A model generated the notes under the pieces. That model did no database searches and had not been told where the DNA came from. It saw nothing but the letters and a program-made list of their open reading frames with translations. A stretch of 64,000 nucleotides of DNA from the NCBI RefSeq assembly GCF_000731985.1, contig NZ_JNCS01000011.1, forward strand, positions 62,001 to 126,000. The letters run 5' to 3'. Below, in pieces: positions 34,553-43,052 of the stretch; position 1 is the first letter of the stretch; each line of letters begins with the position of its first letter. The stretch comes from Natrinema altunense. GTDB lineage: Archaea > Halobacteriota > Halobacteria > Halobacteriales > Natrialbaceae. Position numbers and translations under genes: made by a program.

Positions 34553-35569
34553 ATGGCAGAAACCAGACAGTGGCGACTCGCCAGCCGTCCAGTCGGTGAA
34601 CCGACCGAAGAGAACTTCGAGCTCGTCACCGTCGAGCGCCCTGAACCGGACAACGGGGAAGTCCTCGTCAAGACGCTGTATCAGTCAGTCGATCCGTACA
34701 TGCGCGGGCGCATGCGGGATGCGGAATCGTACGCCGAGCCCTGGGACGTCGGCGACCCGATGAAAGCCAGCGTCGTCGGCGAAGTCCTCGAGTCCAACGC
34801 CGGCCAGTTTTCCGCGGGGGACATCGTGACCGGCGAACTCCTCTGGGCGGAACACGCCGTCGCGGACGCGAACGAACTCCAGCGGGTCAACCCCGATCAC
34901 GGACCGATCTCGACGGCGCTGGGCGTCCTCGGGATGCCCGGCGTGACGGCCTACTGGGGCCTGAACGATGTCGGCGACCCGAAACCCGGCGACACCGTCT
35001 TCGTCTCCGCGGCCGCGGGCGCGGTCGGCTCCGTCGTCGGCCAACTCGCCCGCCTGTCGGGTGCGCGAGTGGTCGGCACCGCCGGGAGCGAGGCGAAGAT
35101 CGACTGGCTCACCGACGACCTCGGCTTCGACGCCGCGATCAACTACAAGGACACCGACGACCTCGCCGCCGCAGTCGACGAGGCCTGCCCGGACGGCGTC
35201 GACGTCTACTTCGACAACGTCGGCGGCCCCATCACTGACGCCGTCTGGCCCCGGCTGAACGTCGACGCCCGCGTCGCCGTCTGCGGCCAGATCGCACTCT
35301 ACAACGAGACCGACGTGCCGACCGGACCGCGAAAGCTCGCCAAACTCATCGAGTCCCGCGCGACGGTCGAGGGCCTGCTCGTCAGCGACTACCAGCCCCG
35401 GTGGGGCGAGGCGCTCGAGCGACTCTCGACGTTCGTTCGGAACGGCGACGTACAGTACCGTGAGAACGTCGTCGACGGGTTCGAGAACGCCCCCGACGCG
35501 TTCCTCGGACTGTTCGAGGGCGACAACATCGGGAAGCAACTGGTCAAGGTCGCCGATTACGACGAATAG
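34553..35569 (+). CDS. NADP-dependent oxidoreductase, zinc-independent MDR family
   Basis: A 338-residue medium-chain reductase of the 2-alkenal/15-oxoprostaglandin reductase type. The Rossmann motif VFVSAAAGAVGSVVGQLARL (about 150-168) binds NADP; there are no catalytic zinc ligands. The N-terminus MAETRQWRLASRPVGEPTEENF and the YQSVDPYMRGRM block are family hallmarks. The likely role is reduction of alpha,beta-unsaturated carbonyls using NADPH. A TATA-like ATATACTCC lies about 30 bases upstream. The 3' end of a second, almost lost copy is found at 36498-36589. Confidence 0.92.
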   Translation: MAETRQWRLASRPVGEPTEENFELVTVERPEPDNGEVLVKTLYQSVDPYMRGRMRDAESYAEPWDVGDPMKASVVGEVLESNAGQFSAGDIVTGELLWAEHAVADANELQRVNPDHGPISTALGVLGMPGVTAYWGLNDVGDPKPGDTVFVSAAAGAVGSVVGQLARLSGARVVGTAGSEAKIDWLTDDLGFDAAINYKDTDDLAAAVDEACPDGVDVYFDNVGGPITDAVWPRLNVDARVAVCGQIALYNETDVPTGPRKLAKLIESRATVEGLLVSDYQPRWGEALERLSTFVRNGDVQYRENVVDGFENAPDAFLGLFEGDNIGKQLVKVADYDE

Positions 35570-35690
35570 CGCGATGTGACTCGAGTTCGCCGAGAGCCGC
35601 GGGTGGCACCCGTCGCGACCGAACGGCGGCGTTTCGAGCCGCTAGTATCGCTATCGTAACGGCAATCCGTCGTGCGGAGTGACGGTTCGT

Positions 35691-36497
35691 ATGGTCGTTT
35701 CCGAGTCGGAGTCGATCTCGCTCCCCGACGGCCGGACGCTGGCGTTCGCGACGTACGGCGATCCGGACGGGAGACCGCTGATTTTCCATCACGGAACGCC
35801 CGGCTCGTCGCACCTCGGGGCGTTGCTTTCGGACCCCGCCCGCACTCGCGGCGTTCGCGTGATCGCGCCGAGTCGGCCGGGATACGGGCGGTCCGATCCG
35901 AACCCGGACGGGACGTTCGAAACGTGGGCCGCGGACTGTCGAGCGCTCGTCGACGCCCTGGGACTCGAGTCGGTCGCGGTCGCCGGATTTTCGGGCGGCG
36001 GTCCCTACGCGCTGGCCGTGGCTACACACTACGCCGACCGGGTTGCCGACGTTGGCGTTGTCGGCGCTCCGGTTCCGGCACACGGTGGCGGGCCGTTCGG
36101 CCCGCTCGTTCGGTTTCCCCGTCTGCTGGGCCTCGCGTTCCGGTTCGGCGCGGTCGTCGCACGACTCCGGGGCGATCGGGCCGTTGTCGAGCAATTGACC
36201 GATCGGTCCGTCGACGACGAGACCGCCCGCATCGTCGGTCGCGATTTCCGCGTCGGACTGTCGGCCGGTCCGTCCGGCGCAGTCCGCGAGAGTCGCGCGT
36301 TTGCGACGGAGTGGTCGCCGTCGCTCCCCGACGGCGACGTGACGGTGTGGCACGGGGTCGACGACGAAAACGCTCCGATCGATCCGGTTCGAGCCGCCTA
36401 CGAGGGCCGCCCGTCCGTCACCCTCCGCGAGATCGACGACGATCACCTGGGCACCCTGTGTTCGGTCCGCGACGATGTCGTCGGGCTGGCCGACTGA
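35691..36497 (+). CDS. Alpha/beta-hydrolase
   Basis: A 268-residue single-domain hydrolase. The nucleophile elbow is AGFSGGGPYAL with the serine near residue 100, the oxyanion region is FHHGTPGSS, and the C-terminal acid and base are in HGVDDENAP and DDDHLGTLC. The substrate (ester, haloalkane, epoxide or other) cannot be inferred. I chose the ATG at 35691 over a GTG at 35679. It lies between an intact MDR reductase and the relic of another, suggesting it arrived with or replaced the rest of that duplicate. Confidence 0.88.
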   Translation: MVVSESESISLPDGRTLAFATYGDPDGRPLIFHHGTPGSSHLGALLSDPARTRGVRVIAPSRPGYGRSDPNPDGTFETWAADCRALVDALGLESVAVAGFSGGGPYALAVATHYADRVADVGVVGAPVPAHGGGPFGPLVRFPRLLGLAFRFGAVVARLRGDRAVVEQLTDRSVDDETARIVGRDFRVGLSAGPSGAVRESRAFATEWSPSLPDGDVTVWHGVDDENAPIDPVRAAYEGRPSVTLREIDDDHLGTLCSVRDDVVGLAD

Positions 36498-36589
36498 TCG
36501 ACCCGAGTGAACGCGTTCCGTTCTTCGGACTGTTCGGGGGCGACACCACCGGGAAGCAACTGGTTCGGGTCTCCAAGTACGAGAAATAA
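36498..36589 (+). pseudogene. 3'-end relic of a second MDR oxidoreductase
   Basis: From 36521 the frame reads FFGLFGGDTTGKQLVRVSKYEK and stops, 13 of 22 residues identical to the end of the intact reductase (FLGLFEGDNIGKQLVKVADYDE). The DNA is also similar. Nothing matching the other 300 residues is present, so this is a leftover of a tandem duplicate. Confidence 0.75.
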
Positions 36590-36624
36590 GCCACACCCGC
36601 TGTCGACGGGGGTCGTTCGGGGAT

Positions 36625-37110
36625 TCAGACGATCGCAGGGGTCGCGGGATACGACCACGACTCGCCGTCGGCGGCCTTGACCGCGGCGATGGCACAGAAC
36701 GCCAGATCGACGAACGGCAAGAGCAGTACCGGTACGATGCCGACGACGGCAAAGACGAGGATGAACGAGACGAGCATGTAGACCGTGAACGCGATCTGCC
36801 AGTTCAGCGCGTTCCGTGCGTTTTCCTCGACGAACGGGTCGTCAGTCGCGATGAGGACGATCAGCGGTCCGATTGCCCACGTGAATATCGCGAGGACGTG
36901 CGTGATCGCCGCCATCGTTGTGTCCCTGTCGGTCCGGCGGGTTGACCCGTACTCCGTCTGCGAGTCGCCCCGCGAGCCGTCCGAGCCCCAACTACTCTCC
37001 GTGCTCGAGACGCCCCACGAGTCGTCGTCGACCGCGTCACCGCACTCGCTGCAGTAGTTCGCGGTCGGCGAGAGCGAGGTACCACAGTTCGGGCAGCTGT
37101 CGCGAACCAT
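36625..37110 (-). CDS. Zinc-ribbon DUF4870-like membrane protein
   Basis: A 161-residue protein with an N-terminal zinc ribbon (CPNCG and CSECG motifs, residues about 6-24), a serine/aspartate-rich linker and three membrane helices (about 68-90, 102-125, 128-150) of the DUF4870 type (FVEENARNALNWQIAFTVY is the family signature). Function unknown. The ATG at 37110 begins MVRDSCPNCGTSL. A longer upstream frame lacks the family start. It lies downstream of the ABC-2 transporter genes on the same strand. Confidence 0.85.
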   Translation of the reverse strand: MVRDSCPNCGTSLSPTANYCSECGDAVDDDSWGVSSTESSWGSDGSRGDSQTEYGSTRRTDRDTTMAAITHVLAIFTWAIGPLIVLIATDDPFVEENARNALNWQIAFTVYMLVSFILVFAVVGIVPVLLLPFVDLAFCAIAAVKAADGESWSYPATPAIV

Positions 37111-37169
37111 GTTCCGACATCGAGTCGCCGGACGAATAACTGTATCCCGACCGGTCCGACCGAACGCGG

Positions 37170-37973
37170 TCAGTCGGTCAGTCCGTAACCGATCTTGAAC
37201 AGGTAGACGTCGATCGCCATGACGAGGAGCGTCCCCGTCGTGAGCACGCCCAGCGAGACCAGCGGCGCGAAGTCGGCGTAGGGACCGGGGAGGATGCCGA
37301 CCCCGATCAGATCCGAGTGGCCAAGCAGTCCGAACCGGACGCTGTCGACCATGTAGACCATCGGATTCAGCAAGGAGAGATTGATCTGCCAGGCCTGCTC
37401 GAACGTCTCGAGGGAGTAGAAGACCGCGCCGAAGAAGACCAGGGGACGGAGGATGAACTGGTTCATCACGGTCAGGTCGTCGAAGTCCCGTGCGACGAGC
37501 CCGCCGATGATACCGAGGCCGGCGAACAGCGCCGTGATGACGATCATCGTGGCGACGAGAAACAGGCCGTGTTCGATCCCGATCGGCACGAACGCCCGGC
37601 CGACGGCGGCGATGATGACGCCGACGACGAGGCCCCGGACCGCGCTGGCACCGACGTACGCGACGACCATCTCGACGTACGACAGCGGCGAGGTGAGCGT
37701 CTCGTGAATGTACTCGTTCCATCTACCGTGGAAGATCGAGAACGAGGCGTTCTCGAACGCGTTCGAGATCGCGCCCAGGACGACGAGTCCCGGCACGATA
37801 AACAGGATGTAGGGATAGCCGGCGATTTCGTCGATCCGGCCGCCGAGAATGACGCCGAAGACGGCGAAGTAGAGCACGTTCGTAATCGCCGGCGGCATGA
37901 ACGTGTTCTTCGGCCGGCGGACGAACCGCAATATCTCGCGCCGAAAGAGCGCTCGGAAGCCGACCGAGAGCAT
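37170..37973 (-). CDS. ABC-2-type transporter permease
   Basis: A 267-residue exporter permease with six transmembrane helices and the ABC-2 family GRWNEYIHETLTSPLSYVEM coupling helix region. The substrate is unknown; drug, polysaccharide and lipid exporters all use this type. The ATG overlaps the stop of the ATPase gene upstream as TGATG, so the two are coupled. It probably forms a two-subunit exporter with that ATPase. Confidence 0.88.
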   Translation of the reverse strand: MLSVGFRALFRREILRFVRRPKNTFMPPAITNVLYFAVFGVILGGRIDEIAGYPYILFIVPGLVVLGAISNAFENASFSIFHGRWNEYIHETLTSPLSYVEMVVAYVGASAVRGLVVGVIIAAVGRAFVPIGIEHGLFLVATMIVITALFAGLGIIGGLVARDFDDLTVMNQFILRPLVFFGAVFYSLETFEQAWQINLSLLNPMVYMVDSVRFGLLGHSDLIGVGILPGPYADFAPLVSLGVLTTGTLLVMAIDVYLFKIGYGLTD

Positions 37974-38986
37974 CAGGCGACCCCCTCCTGCTCTCGTTCG
38001 CCCTCCCGATTGTCGTTCGCCGGCGGGTCGTCATCGCCCGCGCTCTCCGCCGAGGATCGCGTCACGGTCCGATCCTCGCTTCGAGTGAGATCCACGAAGA
38101 TCTCCTCGAGCGACGTCCGCGTGATCTCGAGGTCGGCGATCTCGTGACCCATCGCCTCGAGATCGTTGAGGAGTCGCGGCGCGGTCGAACCGCCGTCGTC
38201 GACCCGTACCTCGAGCCGGTCGCCGGAGACCGTCGTTTCGTGTGCGTAGGATCCGAGGTCCGGTGTGGCAGCCGGCGCGGACGCGAGGCGCACGGCGATG
38301 GTATCGGTACCGCGCTGTTTCAGTTCGGCCGGCGTCGCGACGGTCACTTTTCGACCCTCGTTCATGATCGCGACGCGGTCACAGAGGCGTTCCGCCTCTT
38401 CGATGTAGTGCGTCGTGAGGAGGATCGTCGTCCCTTCCTCGTTGAGTTCGGTGACCAGTTCCCAGAGGTCGTGGCGCAACTGGACATCGACGCCGGCGGT
38501 CGGCTCGTCCAAAATGAGCAGGTCGGGTTCGGTGACGAGGGCTCGAGCGAGCAGTAGGCGGCGCTTCATCCCGCCCGAGAGCCAGTCGAAGCGCTCGTCG
38601 CGTTTGTCGTAGATGCCGACTCGCTTGAGGACGTCGTCGGCCCGTTCGGCGGCCTCGGACGCCGGGATTCCGTGGTACCCGGCCTTGTGGGTGAGGACTT
38701 CCTTGATCGGGAAAAAGCGGTCCACGTTGAACTCCTGGGGTGCGAGCCCGATCGCGTCGCGGGCCTGTTGGTAGTCGTCCTCGACGTCGTGGCCGAAGAC
38801 CCGCGCCTCGCCGCCGGACTTGCGGACCAGTCCGACCAGCGTGTTGATAAAGGTCGTCTTTCCCGCGCCGTTGGGTCCGAGCAGGCCGAAGAACTCGCCT
38901 TTCTCGACGGTCAGCGATAGCTCCTGTAGGGCGCGCAGATCGCCGTACTCCTTCACGAGATCGACGGTCTCGATGGCCGGTGGCAT
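37973..38986 (-). CDS. ABC transporter ATP-binding protein (ABC-2 exporter)
   Basis: A 337-residue ATPase with Walker A GPNGAGKTT (about 38-46), signature LSGGMKRRLLLARALV, Walker B LLILDEPTAGVD and H-loop LTTHYIEEAERLCD. A C-terminal DUF4162-like extension (about 225-300) typical of DrrA-type exporters is followed by a low-complexity acidic tail. I chose the ATG at 38986 (MPPAIETVDLVKEYGDL); the frame continues upstream but the family starts here. A TATA-centred palindrome lies upstream at 39009-39021. Confidence 0.9.
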   Translation of the reverse strand: MPPAIETVDLVKEYGDLRALQELSLTVEKGEFFGLLGPNGAGKTTFINTLVGLVRKSGGEARVFGHDVEDDYQQARDAIGLAPQEFNVDRFFPIKEVLTHKAGYHGIPASEAAERADDVLKRVGIYDKRDERFDWLSGGMKRRLLLARALVTEPDLLILDEPTAGVDVQLRHDLWELVTELNEEGTTILLTTHYIEEAERLCDRVAIMNEGRKVTVATPAELKQRGTDTIAVRLASAPAATPDLGSYAHETTVSGDRLEVRVDDGGSTAPRLLNDLEAMGHEIADLEITRTSLEEIFVDLTRSEDRTVTRSSAESAGDDDPPANDNREGEREQEGVA

Positions 38987-39008
38987 CGATACAGCGTCGG
39001 CACCGCCG

Positions 39009-39021
39009 ACGGTTAAACCGT
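39009..39021. promoter_or_regulatory. TATA-centred palindrome before the ABC-2 operon
   Basis: ACGGTTAAACCGT is a perfect inverted repeat (ACGGTT/AACCGT around one base) containing the TTTAAC TATA core, about 23-35 bases before the ATG at 38986. A dimer bound here would compete with TBP. Confidence 0.4.
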
Positions 39022-39128
39022 TTGTTAGCAGTAACTCCCTGCCACGGCGGCTGTCACCGATGACCGACGAGACGCTCCTGTATCGGTGAGTATTGCCCAC
39101 GTGGGCTGTCGCTGTCGTCTCCGCGTAC

Positions 39129-39311
39129 TCAGGTCCCCCTCTCCTGAAGCAGCGAATGAACAGCGGAAGCGAAGAGTATCACTGCGGCTACTATGAAGAA
39201 TGGCCCTTCGTAGGGGATTTGTGGAACTCCGAAGATGCCGTTCGATAACAACACCAGGCCGATTACGAGTAACGAGAGTTCCTTTACACTCTGGATTTTT
39301 ATCCGCTCCAT
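39129..39311 (-). CDS. Small two-helix membrane protein
   Basis: A 60-residue protein with two transmembrane helices (about 12-30 and 38-54), starting MERIKIQSVKELS. The gene is noticeably less G+C-rich than its neighbours and basic, unlike typical haloarchaeal proteins, so it may have arrived by transfer. I recognise no family. The upstream region (minus strand) has an AT-rich promoter-like tract. Confidence 0.5.
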   Translation of the reverse strand: MERIKIQSVKELSLLVIGLVLLSNGIFGVPQIPYEGPFFIVAAVILFASAVHSLLQERGT

Positions 39312-39510
39312 GTTTCTCCGTTAGTTCTTATAATATAACCATTGTGAATCGTGTTATATTTGTTGGTTCTATGGAAAGAGGAGGTCTACGTACTAAAATC
39401 GTCACTCCAGTCACGACTTGCGGATACGATACCGGCCACGGCCGTACTCGACGGTTGCGGCGGTACGATCACGTACAGCGGCGTCTCGAGTCCCCGACCG
39501 CCGGAGACTC

Positions 39511-40725
39511 TCAGTCCGCGGTCCGCGGCCGACTCGAGGGCGTGACCGCGCCGCTTTGCTGGACGATATCGAGGGCAGTCATCACGTCGCTTCGTGAGAT
39601 CAGCCCGACGAGGTCGCCGTCTTCGGGCCGGGGGTCGCCGAACGATCCGCCCGCGTCGGGCACCTCGACGACGAGGAGGCGGCCGATCCCGTGTTCCTGC
39701 ATCCGTTCGATCGCCGTCATCGCGTCCGAGTCCGGCGTGATCGTCTGGAGGTCGGTCGTCATCACGTCCGCGACGGTGTAGGCCTCCCGTTCGACCTGAT
39801 CGACCTCGCGGGCGTCGGACAGGGTCACGAGTCCGACGAGGCGCTCGCCGGTCGCGCTGCGTTCGACGACCGGGTAGCCGGTGTGTCGCTCCCGGAACAT
39901 CCGTTCGATCAGCTCCGCGACCGTCGTGTCGGGTTCGACCGTATGGAGGTCCTCGACCGGCGTCATGATGTCGCCGACGGTGACGTCCTGAAAGGCCGCC
40001 TTCATCGTCACCTGCTGGGCCTCGCTCGAGGCGGCAATGTAGACGAAGAAAGCGACGCCGATGAGGATGATGTTGACTGAGAAGAGGCCGAACAGTCCCA
40101 TCAGGACCGCGAACAGTTTGCCGATGCTGGCGGCCTGCTGAGTCGCCTTCGCGTAGGGCTGATTGCGAGCGAGCAACGCTCGTAACACCCGCCCGCCGTC
40201 CATGGGGAACGCCGGAAGCATGTTGAAGAACGCGAGCGCAACGTTCAGGACGGCGAGGTAGCCGAGGACGAACCGGACGCCACTGAGGCTCTCGGGGGTG
40301 ACGACGAAGAGCGCGTAGGAGCCGACGCCGACCAGAACGCTGACGATCGGGCCGGCGACGGCGATGTTGAGTTCCTGCCGCCAGTCCTCGGGCATCTCGG
40401 AGAAGGCGGCGATGCCGCCGAACAGCCAGAGCGTGATCGAGTCGATCGGGAACCCGTACCGTTGGGCGGTCAGTGAGTGCCCCAATTCGTGGAGGACGAC
40501 GCCGACGAACAGACCGACCGCCGCAGCCAACCCGAGTAACAGCGGCGTCGTCCCGCCGCTAATCGCCCCGATATCGATCCCCGCCGCTAGCCCGTCGTTC
40601 AGTATCCCCGCGACGTCCTCGATCTGTGTCCCGATGAGGTACGCGAACAACGGGAGTACCAGCAGGAACGTCAGATCGAGTTTGATCGGAATCCCGAACA
40701 GGGATCCGATCCGAAAGCTCCTCAT
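39511..40725 (-). CDS. Site-2 metalloprotease (M50) with C-terminal CBS pair
   Basis: An intramembrane zinc protease of the SpoIVFB/S2P type. The 404-residue protein has the zinc motif HELGH in transmembrane helix 3 (about residues 79-83), the third ligand in FNMLPAFPMDGG (about 178), six membrane helices in total and two CBS domains (about 245-390) that usually sense adenine nucleotides. It probably cleaves membrane-anchored regulators. ATG 40725 (MRSFRIGSLF) is favoured because a TATTTAAGG box lies 28 bases upstream; ATG 40731 is an alternative. Substrate unknown. Confidence 0.9.
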   Translation of the reverse strand: MRSFRIGSLFGIPIKLDLTFLLVLPLFAYLIGTQIEDVAGILNDGLAAGIDIGAISGGTTPLLLGLAAAVGLFVGVVLHELGHSLTAQRYGFPIDSITLWLFGGIAAFSEMPEDWRQELNIAVAGPIVSVLVGVGSYALFVVTPESLSGVRFVLGYLAVLNVALAFFNMLPAFPMDGGRVLRALLARNQPYAKATQQAASIGKLFAVLMGLFGLFSVNIILIGVAFFVYIAASSEAQQVTMKAAFQDVTVGDIMTPVEDLHTVEPDTTVAELIERMFRERHTGYPVVERSATGERLVGLVTLSDAREVDQVEREAYTVADVMTTDLQTITPDSDAMTAIERMQEHGIGRLLVVEVPDAGGSFGDPRPEDGDLVGLISRSDVMTALDIVQQSGAVTPSSRPRTAD

Positions 40726-40887
40726 GGACATTGGTTTCGGCGGCGGAACCTTAAATACGCCGCCGGGTCGGCCGAGCGGCCGGCCGTTCGGCGCCCGGAA
40801 CCGCGTGTCGGCAGTTCCGATGTCGTCCCCGGCGGCGTTCGATTCGATCGCGATCCGTGCCCGGCTGTGATGACGATCCGAGCCACC

Positions 40888-40908
40888 AATTGTGATATTT
40901 TAACACAA
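40888..40908. promoter_or_regulatory. Inverted repeat upstream of the small winged-helix gene
   Basis: ATTGTG and CACAAT arms flank nine AT-rich bases (ATATTTTAA), in an AT-rich tract 70-90 bases before the ATG at 40978. It resembles an operator with a TATA-like core; the small winged-helix product downstream could be its ligand. Confidence 0.35.
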
Positions 40909-40977
40909 TAATATCTTCTAGCTCCTATATACCCTCTGCCCCATAGAGTTATATGGTGATTCGTGGACCGTGGAGAT

Positions 40978-41211
40978 ATGCTGACGGAAACCGCGCAGAC
41001 GACCGATCGGATCGACCACCTTCCGACCGAACTCGACTCCGCACAGAGCAAGCTCGTCTACCTCACCCTCGAGGCGACCGGCGGCGCGACGGTCACGGAC
41101 CTGAGCGACGGTCTGAACATGCGGAAACTCTCGATCCTGAGCGTCCTCTCCTCGCTCTCGAGCGCGGGCCTGATCGAGCAGACTGGGTCCGCGTACGTCC
41201 CGGCGAACTGA
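40978..41211 (+). CDS. Small winged-helix protein (TrmB/MarR-like)
   Basis: A 77-residue protein made almost entirely of one winged helix: ELDSAQSKLVYLTLEATGG (helix 1), VTDLSDGLNMRKLSILSVLSSLSSAGLIEQ (HTH) and a short wing ending SAYVPAN. No effector domain is present, so it may act as a simple repressor. GGAG lies seven bases before the ATG (Shine-Dalgarno), and a CTATATACC TATA box at about 40923 fits. It lies upstream of the L10e gene. Confidence 0.75.
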   Translation: MLTETAQTTDRIDHLPTELDSAQSKLVYLTLEATGGATVTDLSDGLNMRKLSILSVLSSLSSAGLIEQTGSAYVPAN

Positions 41212-41314
41212 ACGCTGGTTCTGGGAACCGGGCCGTCGGCCCCGCCATCGACTCGACGCGGCGCTTCGAAGCCTTTATCCGCTCGGTGGGCTTCCGTTTT
41301 CGTAAGTAACCACC

Positions 41315-41845
41315 ATGTCCGACAAACCTGCCTCCATGTACCGGGAGATCAGTAAGCCGGCCTACACGCGCCGCGAATACATCACCGGCATCCCGGGGTC
41401 GAAGATCGCACAGCACAAGATGGGCGACGCCCAGGCAAACGCCGAGGACTACCCCGTCCAGATCAGCCTCATCACGGAGGAAGAGGTCCAGATCCGCCAC
41501 GGAAGCCTCGAGGCCTCTCGCCTCTCGGCGAACCGTCACATGCTGAAAAACGCGGGCGAGAACAACTACAAGATGGTCCTGCGCAAGTTCCCCCACCACG
41601 TCATCCGGGAGAACAAGCAGGCGACGGGCGCGGGTGCGGACCGTGTCTCCGACGGGATGCGCCAGGCCTTCGGGAAGATCGTCGGGACCGCCGCGCGCAT
41701 CGACGCCGGCGAGCGCATCTTCACCATCTGGTGTGACGTCGACGACGCCGAGTTCGCCAAGGACGCCCTGCGGCGCTCCTACAACAAGATTTCGCCGCCG
41801 TGTCGCGTCGTCGTCGAGCGCGGTGAAGAACAGCTGATCGCCTAA
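41315..41845 (+). CDS. rpl10e: Ribosomal protein L10e/L16 (uL16)
   Basis: A 176-residue large-subunit protein near the peptidyl-transferase centre and A-site tRNA. The archaeal L10e pattern is clear: [52 protein letters not shown] and [13 protein letters not shown]. Length matches the family. It stands alone, as is common for this gene in haloarchaea, with a TTTATC box upstream. A nested hairpin begins three bases after its stop. Confidence 0.97.
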   Translation: MSDKPASMYREISKPAYTRREYITGIPGSKIAQHKMGDAQANAEDYPVQISLITEEEVQIRHGSLEASRLSANRHMLKNAGENNYKMVLRKFPHHVIRENKQATGAGADRVSDGMRQAFGKIVGTAARIDAGERIFTIWCDVDDAEFAKDALRRSYNKISPPCRVVVERGEEQLIA

Positions 41846-42150
41846 GAACGAAATTTTACGCTGCGGTCTATCGCGGTCGCAAACCGCCACGACCGCGATG
41901 TCCCTCGGTAAAATTTCGATCAAAAGCACTCTTCCTTCCGTTCGCTCGTCCGTCCAGTCCCCACTCACATCAGTCGTCGGCCCGCTCGTTCGTGCCTTCG
42001 GCACTCACTCGCGGTCGATTCGGTGACCCGCCTGCCCTCCTCCGGGTCGTGCGTCTCTCGCGTCTGCTCGAGACGCACTCCCGGCCGCTGCAGTTCGATG
42101 CCGAATCGCCGTCTCGAGCACCTTTTTGCCTCTCTTCTCGAGTATCGAGT
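41846..42150. other. Intergenic region rpl10e-rimK-like gene
   Basis: About 305 bases. The first 73 hold the nested hairpin. The remainder is G+C-rich with no gene; TTTTTGCC near 42123 may contribute to the RimK-like gene's promoter. Confidence 0.4.
41849..41918 (+). repeat. Nested double hairpin just after rpl10e
   Basis: Outer arms CGAAATTTTAC (41849) and GTAAAATTTCG (41908) are perfect over 11 bases, and inner arms ATCGCGGTCG (41870) and CGACCGCGAT (41890) over ten, around the loop CAAACCGCCA. Internal bulges of 10 and 8 bases separate them. It starts immediately after the L10e stop codon, so a 3' UTR/terminator role is the simplest reading. Confidence 0.6.
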
Positions 42151-43023
42151 ATGATCGATCTCGCGGTCGCGAACGACCAGGAGACGTTCGAGCGGATGGG
42201 GGAGCCGCTGGCCGAGCGTGGGATTCAGGTTCATCACGTGCCCGTGCGCGAGCGCGTTGTCCCGCTGGGTGCGGACGCGCCGTGGGACCCCGACGAGTAC
42301 GACGTGGGGTTCGTCTATCCCGGTCGCCTCATGGAAGGTGGGGTCGCGGACGCCCTGCTCGAGGTGCCGTGGCTCAACGATCACGAGACGGTGTTGACGT
42401 CGCGGAACAAGGCCGAAGTGCTGGCCCGTCTCGAGCGAGCCGACCTCCCGGTCCCGCGGTCGGTCTACGTCTCGAACGACGTGAGCGAGGCCGAGTTGGC
42501 GGCGGTCTTCGATCGCTTCGAGCCGCCGGTAGTCGTCAAGCCAAACTCGACGACCCGGGGAGTCGGCGTCGCGAAGGCCCACGACCTCGATTCCTTCCTC
42601 GGCATCTGTGACTACCTCTCGTTGGTCCACGACTACCGAGCGACCGGCGACCAGTCCTTTCTCGTCCAGGAGTACCTCCCGAACGCGACCGACTATCGGG
42701 TGATGGTTCTCGAGGGGGAGTACGTCGGCGCGGTCGAGCGACGGTTACCCGACGAGGCGGTCAGCGAGGGCCAGTGGAAACACAACGTCCACCGCGGCGC
42801 GGACGCGACCGGCGTTGCCCTCCCCGACGCGTGGCGCGACCTCGCGGAGTCGGTCGCGACCGAACTCGAGATCCCCTTCCTCGGCGTGGACCTGCTCGAG
42901 ACCGACGACCGACTGGTGGTCAACGAGACGAACGCCCGGCCGACGATCGACGAGGAGACGAAGTACGACCCGGACTTCTACGATCGACTCGCGGCCGCGA
43001 TACGCACCGCTGCCCAGGGGTAA
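42151..43023 (+). CDS. RimK-family ATP-grasp ligase
   Basis: A 290-residue ATP-grasp enzyme that joins a carboxyl group to an amino acid or peptide. Conserved blocks include LTSRNKAEVLARLERADLP, VVKPNSTTRGVGVAKA (ATP-binding loop), QSFLVQEYLPNATDYRVMV and the metal-binding tail LVVNETNARPTID. In haloarchaea such ligases may modify ribosomal protein, coenzyme F420 or others. Adjacency to rpl10e is suggestive but unproven. I chose ATG 42151; the frame extends upstream but is unconserved there. It is not the ArgX of the arginine operon, which is at 4713. Confidence 0.85.
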   Translation: MIDLAVANDQETFERMGEPLAERGIQVHHVPVRERVVPLGADAPWDPDEYDVGFVYPGRLMEGGVADALLEVPWLNDHETVLTSRNKAEVLARLERADLPVPRSVYVSNDVSEAELAAVFDRFEPPVVVKPNSTTRGVGVAKAHDLDSFLGICDYLSLVHDYRATGDQSFLVQEYLPNATDYRVMVLEGEYVGAVERRLPDEAVSEGQWKHNVHRGADATGVALPDAWRDLAESVATELEIPFLGVDLLETDDRLVVNETNARPTIDEETKYDPDFYDRLAAAIRTAAQG

Positions 43024-43052
43024 CCGGAAAAACCACGACCGCGACGGTCCGC

